Source: Blastomyces gilchristii SLH14081
Lineage: Eukaryota; Ascomycota; Eurotiomycetes; Onygenales; Ajellomycetaceae
Direction of reading: 5' to 3'
DNA: 64,000 nucleotides
Assembly (NCBI RefSeq): GCF_000003855.2
Contig: NW_003101673.1
Span: 1,354,107-1,418,106 of the forward strand
Shown in pieces: positions 32,844 through 45,194 of the stretch (its first letter is position 1; every line of letters starts with the position of its first letter). Made by a program: the position numbers and the translations under genes. Below the pieces are notes generated by a model that did no database searches, was not told where the DNA came from, and saw only the letters and a list, made by a program, of their open reading frames with translations.

Positions 32844-35800
32844 CTATATCTGGTTGATTTCCTCCTCTTCATATTCAGATAATTCTGAATTTAGCCATTT
32901 TCTTGTAGCTGCTTGAGTTTCTGATAGAATGTCTATTAAGTATTTAATTCCTGTCTCAGTTGAGAATAAGAATCTCATATTTAATTGATTTAAATCATAC
33001 TTCTCTTTCAATCTGGCTCTGAGACTATTGTATAATGCACAGTGCATTACAATATGCTCAGGATTCTCATTTGTATTGCAGAATGAGCATTCTATTGAGT
33101 CAAATCTATCATCAAATCTTTGTATATAAGATTTGAAATAGTCATGTTCTAGTTTCAGCTGTATTATAGATGAGAATATTTTCTTTTTACATTTAATTGA
33201 ACAAGATTTCCACTTGGGTTTTGTTTCAAATCTTGAATAATGTATACTCTTCTTTTGTTTCTGTCAGCTTTCATTTCACTTGTCTAAACAAGATTCTTTT
33301 ATTTTTCTCTTTATAAAAGACCAGGACACAATTTTTTGAATAGATCTGCTTAATTCTGCATCCTTTTTTACAGCTGAATCAGCCAATTCATTGTCATGAA
33401 TATTCATATAAGCAGGAACTCAGTGCAGATGAATTATCAGCTTTAATGTTCTTCTCTTTTGAATTTTCAAAATAGAGTTTAAGATCAGTTCAAGATTCAT
33501 TTGATCATTATGAATCTGACTATTTCTAAGTCTTTTTAAAGCAGCTTGACTATCAGAGAATATTCATGCCTCTTTCAAACAATTTTCTCTTTGATGAGAT
33601 TTTATTTCAATGAGTTTGAAAGCTTTCACTATTGCAAATAGTTCAGCATCAAAGACTTCATATTCAGAGCCTAGATTCCAGAAATCTGAGATAAAATTAA
33701 TATTATCTTCAGTATAAGCAATGCCTGCACCTAATCTATTCAAGTTCTCATTTTTTGAGCCATCTGAATAAATCAGAATAGAGTCTTTTATATTGATTAT
33801 AGAAATTCTCTTCAAATGCTGTTCATATTCTTTCTCTTTTAATAGTTCACTTGTTTATAAGTCTATAAGAGATTCAAGCTTTTCTCTTCAGAGAGATAAC
33901 TTCTCATGATCAACTTTTTCAACATTTAAAGAAGAAAATTGATTTTTAATCAGAGAGCATAGTCTGTACAGTTGAGAAGGCATTTTCTTTGAAGAATTAT
34001 TTTCATTTCAATTAAGAAATCTATTTCAATCCAGTTCATTTTCAGAGTTAATTGATGAAAATGAAGAAGAGACTCTTTCTCTGATTATATAATTTGAGCT
34101 CATCTTTACAACTCTCAGAGCATAGTTCATACAGGCCTTTTCAAATCTAATAGCAGGAGGAGAAATTGAAGCTTCAATTTCCATTGCTTTAATAGAAGAT
34201 GATTTGAATGCTTTCAGAATTCTTCTCAAGGCTCTGTTTTGCAGACTTTGAAAGAGTTCAGTGAAATTCCCTTAATTATTTCATTAAACTTAAACTTCAT
34301 AATCAGCTACTGATGTAATACAGGCTATATATAACTGTCTCATAGCCTGGAAGGATAGACCTCTCTCTGTATTTGATAGTCTGATTATGTTGTTCAATAG
34401 TCTTTCCTGCCTTGGCAGTTCTTTGTTGAATGTGATATTTAAAATTCAACTTGAAGTTTAACCATACTTCTAATCATTTGACATTTACACTGGGTTTAAT
34501 CTCTCTATTTAAAAGAGTTAGAGATAGTTCTTTCTCATTGAATCTTGGAAAGAAGTGAATTAACTCAGTTTTATTTATATCAAATTGAATTTAATTGATA
34601 TCTACTCTAACAAAGATTTTCTTTACAGCTTCTTCAATTACTTTCAAATTCTCTTTGATAGTTTTTAAGCTGTAGACTAGACCAATATCATTCATATAAC
34701 TCAGAGATCACACTATTCTCATATTTCTATTTTTAAATAGATATACAGTGTATATTACAAATAAAATGAGTGAGATTGAAGATCTCTGTGATACTTCTAT
34801 TTTTATCTCAGTCTTGTCTTATTTCATTCCATCAAAGAAGAGTTGTATACTTCTTTTAGACATAAAACAGTTAACTCATTTTATTAGAGAAAGTGGCAGT
34901 TTTAATATCTTCAATGTCTGAATTAACTTTGACTTTGAAACATAATCAAATGCTTCTTTTATATCAATAAAAACTGCAGTTGAGACCAGACTCTCATACT
35001 TTGCTATTTGAATATCATGAACAACTGAGAGAACAGTGTCAATTGCAGAACACTGTTTTCTATCTCTCATTTATTCACTGAATAAAAGAGAATCATCTAT
35101 AGAGCTTATAAAAGATAGTTGAGTAGCTATTATCTTTTCTAAAACCTTTCCTAGGCAGTTCAATAGAGATATTACTCTATATGACTTAGAAATTAAAGTT
35201 TTTCTATTAGGTTTTGCAAGAATCACTTCAGTGACTTCTCTCCAGCATTCAGAATGATATTCATTTTTCAAGAGATTGAAAAAGAGCTCAAAATATTCAT
35301 TCTTTAAGTAGGAATATGTATTCTGAATAATTAAGTGATTAATTGAATCAGGATCTGCAGCAGTTTTAACAGAACTTGAGAAGATAGCTGACTCTAATTC
35401 ATCTTGTGTAAGATCAGGCCATTCTCAGTCATTTTCATCAATATAGTTGAGAAGTGATATATTCTCTTCCTCTGAATCTGAATCTGAATCTGATGAGTTC
35501 TGAAAGAGAATTCTCATGAAAGCTTGACATTTTTTCTCAAAAGAGTTTGCTGTATATGATTCATTCTGAAACTCATATTCTAAGGCTGGAAGTTTTGCTA
35601 CACTTCTTGTTTTAGTATAGTTAAAAGCTTTAAAAACTTTCTTTTCTTGTGCTTCTTCAAGAAATTTATTCCAGCAGTCTGTTTTAGCTCTTTTAATATC
35701 TGAAAAATATTCATTTCTGACAGCTTTGAACTCTTTATCAGATATTACATCATTCTTTCAATCTCTTCTAGCAGTAGCTAATTCTTTTCTTTTAGATAAG

Positions 35801-36800
35801 ATATTCTCATTTCATCAAGGTTTTGAATACTCAGAAGATTTTCTCTTTGAAATATTATCTCTAACACTTATTAGAATAATAGATGTAATAAGCTTCACTC
35901 TATTCTCAAGTATTTCATTTGAGATATCTTGACCAGAATTCCAATATAGCTCATTCTGTCTTTCAGATTTTAATAGTTTTATGCTTTCTTCAACTGCTTT
36001 TCAATCAGCTTTTTCAAAGTTATACTGATTAGAGAGAAGAGGATTTTCACTCATTTGTTTTTCACTCAGTTCAATATTAAATTGAATAATCTCATGACCT
36101 GATTCTGATGTCTCATTTGAATCAATAAATCAGTTTACAAGTCTTCTTTTCATTAGATTTTGTGATATGAAGGTTAGATCTATAATAGACTTCTGTTTCA
36201 TATCTTTTCTAAAGAATGTTTGTTGATCAGACTTATTAACCAAATCTATTGAATGCTTAAAGATTCATTCAATCAGATTATCAGCTCTCACTACTCTCTT
36301 GTATTCTGAATTTCATCAGAGATGATGTGCATTGAAGTCTTCTGCAATTATAGAGTTTCTTGATGAAGTTGTGTTCAGAAATTCTCTATTAATTGTTCAG
36401 ATATTGTTATATTTCTTCAATGACTTTTCATTATAGATATTTATAAGCTGTATAGTATCAAACTCATTTTCTTTATCTATAATATCACTCACCAGAATAT
36501 CAGAGTCAGACATGATATCAAATCTTAGATTAAATTAATATCTTGATCTCTTTCTTCCATAGATCACTACTCTTGACTTTATCTCAGACTTTTGAGATAA
36601 AAAGCAGTAGTAGCTTGAATGAGAAATGACATATTTTTACTCAGCATTAAAATTCAGCTTCTGAAGCAGTATAAAATCAACTTTTTATTCAAATGCAATT
36701 TGAAGATAAGAATAAATGCAATTTGAGTTTCTATCTACATTATTTTGAATAAATGTGATTTTTGAAGAGTTTTTACACTTTTTTTGTTGTTTTTATTGTA
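32844..36800 (-). pseudogene. LINE3 ORF2: AP endonuclease, RT, RNase H, Cys/His end
   Basis: In order on the minus strand: AP endonuclease remnant about 36,750-36,050 with EDFNAHH (from GDFNAHH) near 36,320; RT at 35,271-34,500 with KSYRVISLLNCLGKVLEKI, then AVFIDIKEAFDYVSKSKL and a YxxDIGLV catalytic box near 34,680; RNase H at 33,815-33,564 with LIYSDGSKN and VFDAELFAIVKAFKLIE; and C-terminal CxxC...H...C near 33,080-33,030. Frames are interrupted by TGA at Trp positions and other stops, but domain content is complete. Enzyme for target-primed reverse transcription; likely dead in this copy. Confidence 0.85.
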
Positions 36801-36830
36801 TATTCATACTAAAAGAGAGTAGAGTAGAAT

Positions 36831-38450
36831 CTAATCACTATCATCAGATAGTAGATTATAACTGTTCTGAAAAGTAGAAATCTCAACTGCTTGCATTATA
36901 TCTAGTTTATCATCAGAGTCATTTCTCAATTCTCTAATCTTAACAGAAGTTTGAGGATTCAAATTCTGTTTACATTTAGCTGAAGAATTGAAGTTTGAAG
37001 ACTTAGATAGTTGAGAGTTTCTTCTTTTTGAGCTTGCAGTTGTGAGTTTACTGGCTTGACTATTCTCTTCAGTTCTAGGTTTACTCTGAGCTTCATCTTT
37101 TCTCCAGTTCTTTTGAGTTCTTGAAGCAAACATACATTCTTTTGAGCTAGATGCATGTTTTTCTTTGCAATTAGAGCATTTAAGCAGAGTGTGTTGACAT
37201 ATTTCATCTCTTTTTGAGCATGTTTCACATTTATGCTCACTAGTTTTATGATCTCTGACACAGAATGCACATTTTGAGTCTCTGAAATAGAAGATTGCAA
37301 AGTGTCCATATCTTTGACAGTTTGAACACTGTGTTTGAGCTTTGAGATTCATTCTTGAGTCTTTGTATTCATGAACTCTCATTTTCAAACCTGCTACTCT
37401 TACTTCAGAGATCTTTGACTGTTCTATTATCTTTATATATACTAGAACAGAGGCATTTCTTCTGCTTTGTCTGAACTCAATTGAATTTAGTCATACAGAC
37501 TCCTTTCTCAGTTGAATAGAGTTGTATTCTTCTAATTCATTTTTGAGAAGTAGCATTTCTTCTTCACAGTTAAAAATTTCAACTGGAATATCATGAAGAA
37601 TGAATTTATCTCACTTTTCATCTCTCTCAGATAGAATTATTGTGTTTAACAAAGATTCTACTGCTGATTTTCAGAGATTCTCATTCTGAATAAGAAATTC
37701 AGCACTGAATTCAGGCATTGTAGTCAGAATGATGAAGTTTTCAAAGAAGAATGACTCAATTGAAGCTATAACTGGTTTTTGAACTTCAATATCAGTTATT
37801 AACTGAGAAAAGAACTGCTGATTGATTTCATTTCTAATTCTGAAAATGAGGTTTGAGTTTAGCTTATTTCTCTGCAATATGTCCTGATTTGAGACTTTGA
37901 GAATAAGTCTTCTATTTCTGAAGATTTGAAGATTTTTCTCTTTTTGCATTTTTTTCTCCACTCTTCTATCACTAGAAGTATGAGCAGTATTCTTCTCAGT
38001 TTTCTCAGAATTTTGAGCAGGTTTTGAGATAGCAGATTTAGAGATAGCAGGTTTAGAGGCAGCAGATTCAGCTGCTTGAGCATATGTTTTCTTCTGATTT
38101 AAAGAAGAAGAAGAAGAAGAAGTAGAAAAGAAAGAAGAGCAAACTGAAGAGTCAGTGATTGTATTAGGAATTTTCAAAGTTTTTTGAACTGTGTTTGAAA
38201 TTCCAAGTTTGAACTTGATCACTTTCTGTAGTTGTCTAGCCTGAGTATGAAGAATTAACAGAACTTCTTTATTCATCTCACTCAGACACTGCTTTCCAAG
38301 AATTTTACTTGCTTTTTCAAGTTCCTGTATTTCAAGAACTTGTTGTTTCTCTATTTCTTCTTTCTTTCTTCTCTTCAGAATTTCAATCTCAGGAATAGCA
38401 TTTGAGAAAGCATCTTTTTCCACATCAACTGAGTGCACTTTTGAACTCAT
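36831..38450 (-). pseudogene. LINE3 ORF1 gag-like RNA-binding protein, split frame
   Basis: Two open blocks, 38450-37671 (259 codons, ATG start) and 37388-36831 (185 codons). The first has a basic/coiled N-terminus (EILKRRKKEEIEKQQVLEIQ) and a Ser-run FFSTSSSSSSLN encoded by a GAA/TTC microsatellite at 38,103-38,122. The second holds three CCHC-like knuckles: CSNCQRYGHFAIFYF (last Cys changed), CAFCVRDHKTSEHKC, and CSNCKEKHASSSKEC. This is the normal layout of I/Tad ORF1. The 280 bp between the blocks are frame-broken. Confidence 0.85.
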
Positions 38451-39439
38451 TGTTCTTACTCAATGAAAAGTTGGTCAGACTAATTCAATTGAGATATTTA
38501 TTAAACTCTTTTGAATTGAAAAGTTGATCAGACTGTTTCAATTAAGAGGTTTCTAAGTCTGTTTTCAATTGAAAAGTTGATCAGACTATTTCAAAAGAAG
38601 AATAGCAGACTTTTGTGTATAAAACACCTGATTTTTTTCACACTAGTTCAGTAACTAGGTTAGATTTTTGAAGAGAATCTAATAAACTAAAATTGATTTT
38701 TAAGATAAATCAATAAAATCTTTACAATCTCTTTCTTGGGATACAGTGAGGAAAAGTATGATATCAATTGATAGTAAATCAGATGATATGACAGTTTTTG
38801 AGAGAAAAACTGACAAAAAATAAATCAATTTTTTGCAGAGAAATTGATTAAAACTATTCAATTTTATTCTAAATTATTCAATTCTTCTCACACAACAAGT
38901 GTGCAACTCAAATCAGTTAATAAAGAGTGTAAAAAAGAATTAAGTATTAATGAAAGCTCTTCAGTTACTGAAAAAGTAATTCTTACTTAAAAGAATATGA
39001 AATTATGACAGAAAACAACTCTGTTTTTAATTCTTTGTAAGAATATTGTGTAAAACTCAGAGAAAAACACCTTACTTTTTCAAGAGAAGTAAAAAACTAT
39101 TTCTAAGATCTTTTTTTTTTGCATTAACTGCTGCAGAAGAATGAGATAGAAACTACTAAGATATACACTACTGTATACTCTCTATCAAGACTTTCCCTCT
39201 TCAGAGTCTTGATATTATAGAGAATATAAGTCTGTTTCTATATGATAATGTAAATATTGCCAGCGGGATGTAGAGGAACTGGTTATTTATATCTCAAAAT
39301 AGAAGACTTTGTCAATGATTATATCAATATAGAGTTAATTCTCAAATTCAATAGAAATCTAGTATTGCTGTTCTCAATTCCTTGCAGAATCTATTGAATA
39401 TTGAGGTATTAAAACTAGATTTAATATATCTCACTGTGC
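38451..39439 (-). promoter_or_regulatory. LINE3 5' region with hairpin
   Basis: Non-coding region upstream of ORF1. It has three near copies of a short unit containing 'gttgatcagact(g/a)tttcaa' at 38,470-38,600. A perfect 10-bp inverted repeat lies at 39183-39192 and 39205-39214 (tatcaagact/agtcttgata, 12-nt loop), with further pairing outside it. Probable 5' UTR or internal promoter of the LINE; the function is inference. Confidence 0.45.
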
Positions 39440-39995
39440 AGGGATCAAAGGCTCAGTCAGACCTTGGGGTATACTGATTTTATAGTTGTTGGTGTGCTGT
39501 TGACTCGTTGTCCGTTGATTATGTGCTTGATATTATCGCCGAGGTATCTTTTTGTATTTTTCTGCCGGGGATGGGCCAGATTGGGAAGGGCGGTACGAGG
39601 GTGGGACTTGGCGTTGGTGTTTTGGAACATCAAAGATGGACAGGGTTTTCGCGGAGGTCGCTCCTCAGATATCTCCACAACTACAGATCGGGGATCTTCC
39701 AAAATCGAGAAGATTGGTGCATACGGCTAGGTCTCTTCACCTTACAATTTGTATGGCAATTTGGCCCGGGGTTGTGGTGTGGTAGGGGAGAATGGGGGAT
39801 AATCCCACGCAGGAGTTCCGAACGACGTCTGGTTCATGTTTGGCTGGATAACTCCACCACCACACGGGGTATGCGGTCGGCGATGGGGTCAAAATGCTCG
39901 TATGATCGAGGGCTTTTCGATGGATCTATCGGCGGGTTCTTATTCGAAAAATCGAGCGAGTTCGTGGTGGAGCGGTTGAGATACATTGATATTTG
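39440..39995. other. Unique GC-rich segment, unmutated, probable transduced host DNA
   Basis: About 555 bp rich in CpG, CpC and GpG between two mutated LINE pieces. I find no second copy in the window. Both strands have open stretches of 70-160 codons. The minus strand frame reads SLDFSNKNPPIDPSKSPRS, then FDPIADRIPRVVVELSSQT, which looks protein-like, but no family is recognised. Its lack of RIP-like damage fits single-copy origin. It could be an exon or UTR of a host gene, or a fragment of an unknown element. Confidence 0.55.
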
Positions 39996-41068
39996 AGTGT
40001 ATAACTGTTTTAACAGACTATATCTGATTGATTTTCTTCTCTTCATATTCAGATAATTCTGAATTTAGTCATTTTCTTGTAGCTGCTTGAGTTTCTGATA
40101 GAATGTCTATTAAGTATTTAATTCCTGTCTCAGTTGAGAATAAGAATCTCATATTTAATTGATTTAGATCATACTTCTCTTGCAATCTGACTCTGAGACT
40201 ATTGTATAATGCACAGTGTATTACAATATGCTCAGAATTCTCATTTGTATTGCAGAATGAGCATTCTATTGAGTCAAATCTATCATCAAATCTTTGTATA
40301 TAAGATTTGAAATAGCCATGTTCTAGTTTCAGCTGTATTATAGATGAGAATATTTTCTTTTTACATTTAATTAAACAAGATTTCCACTTGGGTTTTATTT
40401 CAAATCTTGAATAATGTATACTCTTCTTTTGTTTCTGCCAGCTTTCATTTCACTTGTCTAAACAAGATTCTTTTATTTTTCTCTTTATAAAAGATCAGAA
40501 TATAATTTTTTGAATAGATCTGCTTAATTCTGCACTCTTTTTTGCAGCTGAATCAGTCAATTCATTGCCATGAATATTCATATGAGCAGGAACTCAGTGC
40601 AGATGAATTATCAGCTTTAATGTTCTTCTCTTTTGAATTTTCAAAACAGAGTTTAAGATCAGTTCAAGATTCATTTGATTATTATAAATCTGACTATTTC
40701 TAAGTCTTTTTAAAGCAGCTTGACTATCAGAGACTATTCATGTCTCTTTCAAACTATTTCCTCTTTTATAAGATTTCATTTCTATGAGTTTGAAAGCTTT
40801 CACTATTGTAAATAGTTCAGCATCAAAAACTTCAGATTCACAGCCTAGATTTCAGAAATCTGAGATAAAATTGATATTATCTTCAGTATAAGCAATGTCT
40901 GCGCCTAATCTATTCAGGTTCTCATTTTTTGAGCCATCTGAATAAATCAGAATAGAGTCTTTTATATTAATTGTAGAAATTCTCTTCAAATGCTGTTCAT
41001 ATTCTTTCTCTTTTGATAGTTCACTTATTTATAAGTCTATAAGAGATTCAAGCTTTTCTCTTCAGAGA
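39996..41068 (-). pseudogene. LINE4 fragment, ORF2 C-terminal part
   Basis: Co-linear with LINE3 32,820-33,895 but lacking the 3' UTR and tail. It contains the RNase H and Cys/His C-terminal region. It starts at 'tatacactc', just past the ORF2 stop, and ends at the shared right TSD. About as mutated as LINE3. Confidence 0.85.
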
Positions 41069-41083
41069 GATTTATATATCTAT

Positions 41084-42800
41084 GAATAAGTTTCTAGAAG
41101 TAGAACTTATTAAAAGATATTATAACTCTTCTCTAGCAGATTATTTTATAGACACTAAAACTTATAAGTTATTTATAAGAAAATACTTCTGACTGAAAAT
41201 GTAAGAACTTGTGAAGAAGATAGTGAATTCTTATACTATTTATCAGAGTTTGCAGATAGTATAATTCAGATTATATAAAGAACTTACTTCTCTACTTATT
41301 CTGTAGAAATCTTGAGAATAGCTAGAAATAAACACTCTCATGAGTCTCTCTGAAAGTAAGAATATATATGATACCTGCTTTGACAGTGTGCTAATAATAG
41401 TAGATTACTTTATTAAGATAATACACTTTATACTCATCTGTAAGAACTTAAAGTCAAAGAATTTAACTTATATCTTTACTTATAATATAATCTGATTGCA
41501 TGAATTATCTGTAAATATTATCTTAGATAGACAATTAATCTTTACAGAGAAGTTCTGATCTGATCTGATAACTATATTAAACATCTTATAAGATCTAAGC
41601 ACAGCTTTTCATTAACAGACAGATAATTAGATAAAATATCTAATAAGTATATTAAAACAGTATCTGTGATACTTTGTTAATTATAATCAGAATGATTGAG
41701 TGTATTAATTATCACTTATAAAGTTTATGTATAATAACTCAAAGTATGTCAGTATAGATAAAACTCTCTTTGAGATACTTACTGAGACTTATCTACAGAT
41801 AATCTTGATAAATCTGTGAGAGTATACTATAGAGTGTGATAATGTCTGTGAACAGACTGAGAAAATTCAGAATATTCAGAAGAAAGCCTGCAAATTCTTA
41901 AAAAAGACTCAAGAGTATTAGAAGAGATACTATAACTTCAAGTATATTATAAAGAGTTTTAAGAAAGATGATAGAGTCTAACTAAGTCTAGAAAATATTA
42001 TTATACAGAGATCTAGTAAGAAGCTGAATCTCTTATAAATAGAGTCTTATAAAATTATGAAGAAAGTTAGTTTATAGTTCTACAGATTAATACTATTATT
42101 TCACTTTCTCAGTTATACTAAAGTATTCAGCTCAGAAATAATTAAGATGTAGAGAGAAAGCTTATCTATTCAGATTAACTTCTGTTATAAATTTATAATA
42201 TTTGCATTATCTTGATTATCTGAGTTTTACAGATATCTGAGAACTCATCTCTCATTAATAATGAGATTGTGAAAATGCACTGTAATGTGAGAATTATTGA
42301 TAGAGAATCTAGACATATTTGCATATATCTGATCAGAGATTGTGTAAGTAGAAGAGAGATAATCATAGATCTGTAAAACTGTAAAAGACACTGACAGTAC
42401 TGAGAGCTTTGCAGAAACTATTAGCTAGAATCTGTAAGAAATTACTTACAGAAAGACTTACAGTAAAGAGTGAAACTGTGCTACTTAAAGTCAGAGACTG
42501 ATCTGAAGAAGATATGAAGTTAACTACTGATCTGAAGATTAAATGCAGTAACAGAGCTGAGAGAGATAAAGATACTATTATAAGTAATAATACTTCTACT
42601 TTATTAACTGATAAAAAGTGATCAGAGAAGTTGCAGAGACACTTATAAGAAGCTCAGCAGTAATCAGATATTATTTATAAAGATATTAAAATTAGAACAA
42701 TTTTTTATTCTTGAGAAGTTCTTGAATTAATATATAAATATTATCAGAAACACTCTCTCTCTGTCATCTGAGTGAAAACACTTCATGAATGAATGAGAAT
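41084..42800 (+). pseudogene. Y2 integrase and accessory ORF remnants
   Basis: Continues Y1 12,620-15,085. Integrase core near 41,350-41,450. An internal deletion joins sequence equal to Y1 about 13,625 to about 14,390 near 42,100, removing the chromodomain. The accessory region follows, highly mutated, to the SINE2 TSD. Confidence 0.7.
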
Positions 42801-42803
42801 ACT

Positions 42804-43177
42804 CGTTCTAGTAACTGAATGATTAATGCGGCCACCTGGTAGCATCTTGACGTGGGAAATCAAGGCGTGTGAGTTCGAAACTCACAGAGAATACATTAAA
42901 TTCAGAACTTAAGCATCTCAGATTTCTAATAAATACAGAGGTGTACAAATCACTTCAATGAATCACTCTATGTTTCTGAGCTGAGAAGTTATTATTGCAT
43001 GTATCTAATTATCACTTCTTTGTATTTTTCTATGTTCTTATTATCTTGATGTGATCTCAACACCTGTATTTCCTTCTGTATAATCAACACTTGACCTGTA
43101 TTTAACATCATGCAAGAACTCATCATAAGCTTCACTTGCATATAAGTATAATGAAACAATAATAATAATAATAATAA
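42804..43177 (+). mobile_element. SINE2, tRNA-headed SINE
   Basis: 374 bp, plus strand. Head gttctagtaactgaatga corresponds to gccccggtggccgaatgg in SINE3, with every difference C-to-T or G-to-A. B-box-like gttcgaaactc at about 42,872. Ends (AAT)n. TSD gaatgagaatact at 42791-42803 and 43178-43190; empty site in Y1 at 15072-15084. Confidence 0.92.
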
Positions 43178-43961
43178 GAATGAGAATACTTACAGTTTAT
43201 AAAAATAAGAGCTGTTACAGAAAAAGAGAAAAGAAGATAAGATTCTATAGATAGATCTGAGATATTTATACTACTCTAGAGAGATTTATTTACACTATAA
43301 GTAATTCTATGAAACAGTCAGATCACTCTAGTAAATAAAGAATGATTATAAATTGCAGATCTAAATCTTTCTATATAACTATAAAGAGTGATTGCAGACT
43401 GTGAATATCTTGATTCTACAATTCTACAGAGTTAATGAAAGAATGAAAAATTCCTCACAATTTTATAGTATTAAAGAATGATGATTTGTGAGAATGAGTG
43501 AAAGATCAGCTTGCAAATACTTCTCTTTAATAAGAATAATCTCATAGAAAGTGATTTATCCGTGAGATGAATCTGTGTGATGATCATACAAAAATCTCAC
43601 AGAAAAATGATTGAAGATCAACTAGAACTCTTCAGATTAAAAGATGTGAAATGAATCTGTATGATAATTACATAAGAATCTTGTGAAAATGATTGAGAGT
43701 CAATCAGAACTCTTCTATATAAAAGATGTAAGATGAATCTATATAATAGTCAGAGAAAGATCTGCAGATTACAAAGAATCTCACAGAATAAGAAACTGAG
43801 TGACAGACTCTTTTTTCTTTGTAATAATAAGAGATTTTTTCTCACTGAGATTTTTATAGATGTGAAGAGTTTTTAGTGAGTATCACTGAAGTGCTGAACC
43901 TGATTCTATGAAATCACTTAGTGAAAAACTTCATGAACAAAGTCTTAGAGAGAAGAGAGTA

Positions 43962-44217
43962 TGTAAGAAATCTCACTTCTTGTGAATTCTATCTCTATCT
44001 CTATCTCTCATGTAATTAATAGAGTTAGCAGCCCTTGACTACACATAACTATATAGACTGAAGTTCATGAATACTATTCATAACTTAGCTTGAATACTAT
44101 TATATATTTAATCTCTATATTTTATCTTTCTACTGCAAATACTTCTAGTAGTTAACAGTACATATTATACCAAGCTGCAAACACCTGAATAATCGCCTGC
44201 AAGTACTTATTCTTACA
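43962..44217 (+). repeat. Y2 3' LTR
   Basis: 256 bp, TGTAAGAA...TTCTTACA. Outer end retains caagctgcaaacacctg and aatcgcctgc, again less mutated than the inner part. Confidence 0.9.
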
Positions 44218-44222
44218 AATTC

Positions 44223-45194
44223 TTAAGAGATTATTTAATATAGTTATTCATAACTTGAATAATCAGTTATATATAAATCATGCATCTCTTGTATTATCTG
44301 AGTGTGTAGAGATTCAGAATGAGAGACTCAGTATTATTTATAAAATTACAGAGTGTTATTATCATTAATTGAGTATTCTGAGATGTCAGTTCTTATACAT
44401 AGTTCTGATGAGAATCAGAGTGCTTCTTAATATACTACTTTAATAAGTGCTTGAAGAAGTTCATCAGTTTGAGCTGTTATATATTACAATTCATCTAGTA
44501 TAGATTCAGAAGAAGTTGAGATATCAGTACTAATATCAGTGTTAATATCAGTATCAGTTTAGAGAGAAGATGTTCTAATTAGAGTAGTATATATAGTGTT
44601 ATAAGTAATCTTATTATAGTTAACTAGTATTTTCAGATCTAAGAGTCAGTGCTCTCAGTTCATTCAGTGAGTGTCTGTTATATCAGATAGTATATCTTAC
44701 TCTTATTATAAGAGAGTATCTGTTATCAAGTTCTGACTGCTGAGATGATAGTGTATTATGAAATGAAAATGACTTAATAGCTCAGATTATCACATCTGTT
44801 ATTCATTAAGCTTATGAGTGATAGTAGAGTATTTGAGATTCTTATAATCTGTGATTATCTCAAACTTGAAGACACTTCAGAGCTCAGAGTCTCATTCTTC
44901 TAGATAGTATACTATTATGAGAAGTTTCTTATCATAGATCTCATAGTTATATTCAGCAGAGCTTAACTTCTTAGACATGAAGATGTATAATTATAAGATA
45001 TTTTTATTATTATATTGTAATATTACTGTCTCTGTAATATAGTCAAAGAAGTCAGCTTTAATAACTATTTTATAATCAGAGTTAAATATTATTAGTAGAA
45101 ATGTATTAATGAATATCTTCTTTATCTGTATAAATACAGTATCAGTGTTCACTGATCATTGAAATACTGAGTTCTTCTTAGTAAGTTCTGTAAG
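44223..45194 (-). pseudogene. Z RNase H remnant
   Basis: The minus frame from 45,180 reads KKNSVFQ-stop-SVNTDTVF, then IFINTFLLIIFNSDYKIVI, KADFFDYITETVIL and MSKKLSSAEYNYEIYDKKLL. This is the Ty3 RNase H block 'F.W......F..LK..F...P.L...D......ADASD......L.......P.A..S.KL..AE.NY.IYDKELLAIV'. The Trp is TGA. Confidence 0.8.

Larger units (their letters stand above)
32471..39439 (-). mobile_element. LINE3, near full-length I/Tad-like LINE
   Basis: About 7 kb: tail (TTA)n at 32471, 3' UTR to about 32,840, ORF2 about 36,800-32,844, ORF1 38,450-36,831 and 5' region about 38,451-39,439. It is the longest LINE copy here and the least broken in ORF1. The outer 5' limit is set where AT-rich LINE-like sequence changes to GC-rich unique sequence, so it may be off by up to 200 bp. 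Confidence 0.8.
32471..41068 (-). mobile_element. Composite LINE insertion, full LINE3 plus upstream transduced DNA
   Basis: The whole 8.6-kb block is enclosed by one perfect 15-bp TSD, gatttatatatctat (32456-32470 and 41069-41083). Y1 (about 12,607-12,625) and Y3 (about 63,513-63,531) show the empty site. In minus-strand sense it is LINE4 fragment (41068 to about 39996), unique GC-rich segment (about 39995-39440), then LINE3 with 5' region, ORF1, ORF2, 3' UTR and (AAT)n tail. There is only one tail and one TSD, so the simplest reading is one retrotransposition of a transcript that began upstream of LINE3. Confidence 0.8.
28663..44217 (+). mobile_element. Y2, Ty3 chromovirus holding composite LINE and SINE2
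   Basis: LTRs 28663-28895 and 43962-44217, TSD AATTC (28658-28662 and 44218-44222). Own sequence is 28663-32470, 41084-42803 and 43191-44217. Same gene order as Y1 but with a deletion of about 0.8 kb covering the end of integrase, the chromodomain and the start of the accessory ORF (join near 42,100). Mutated further than Y1, including many CpA sites. Confidence 0.92.
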
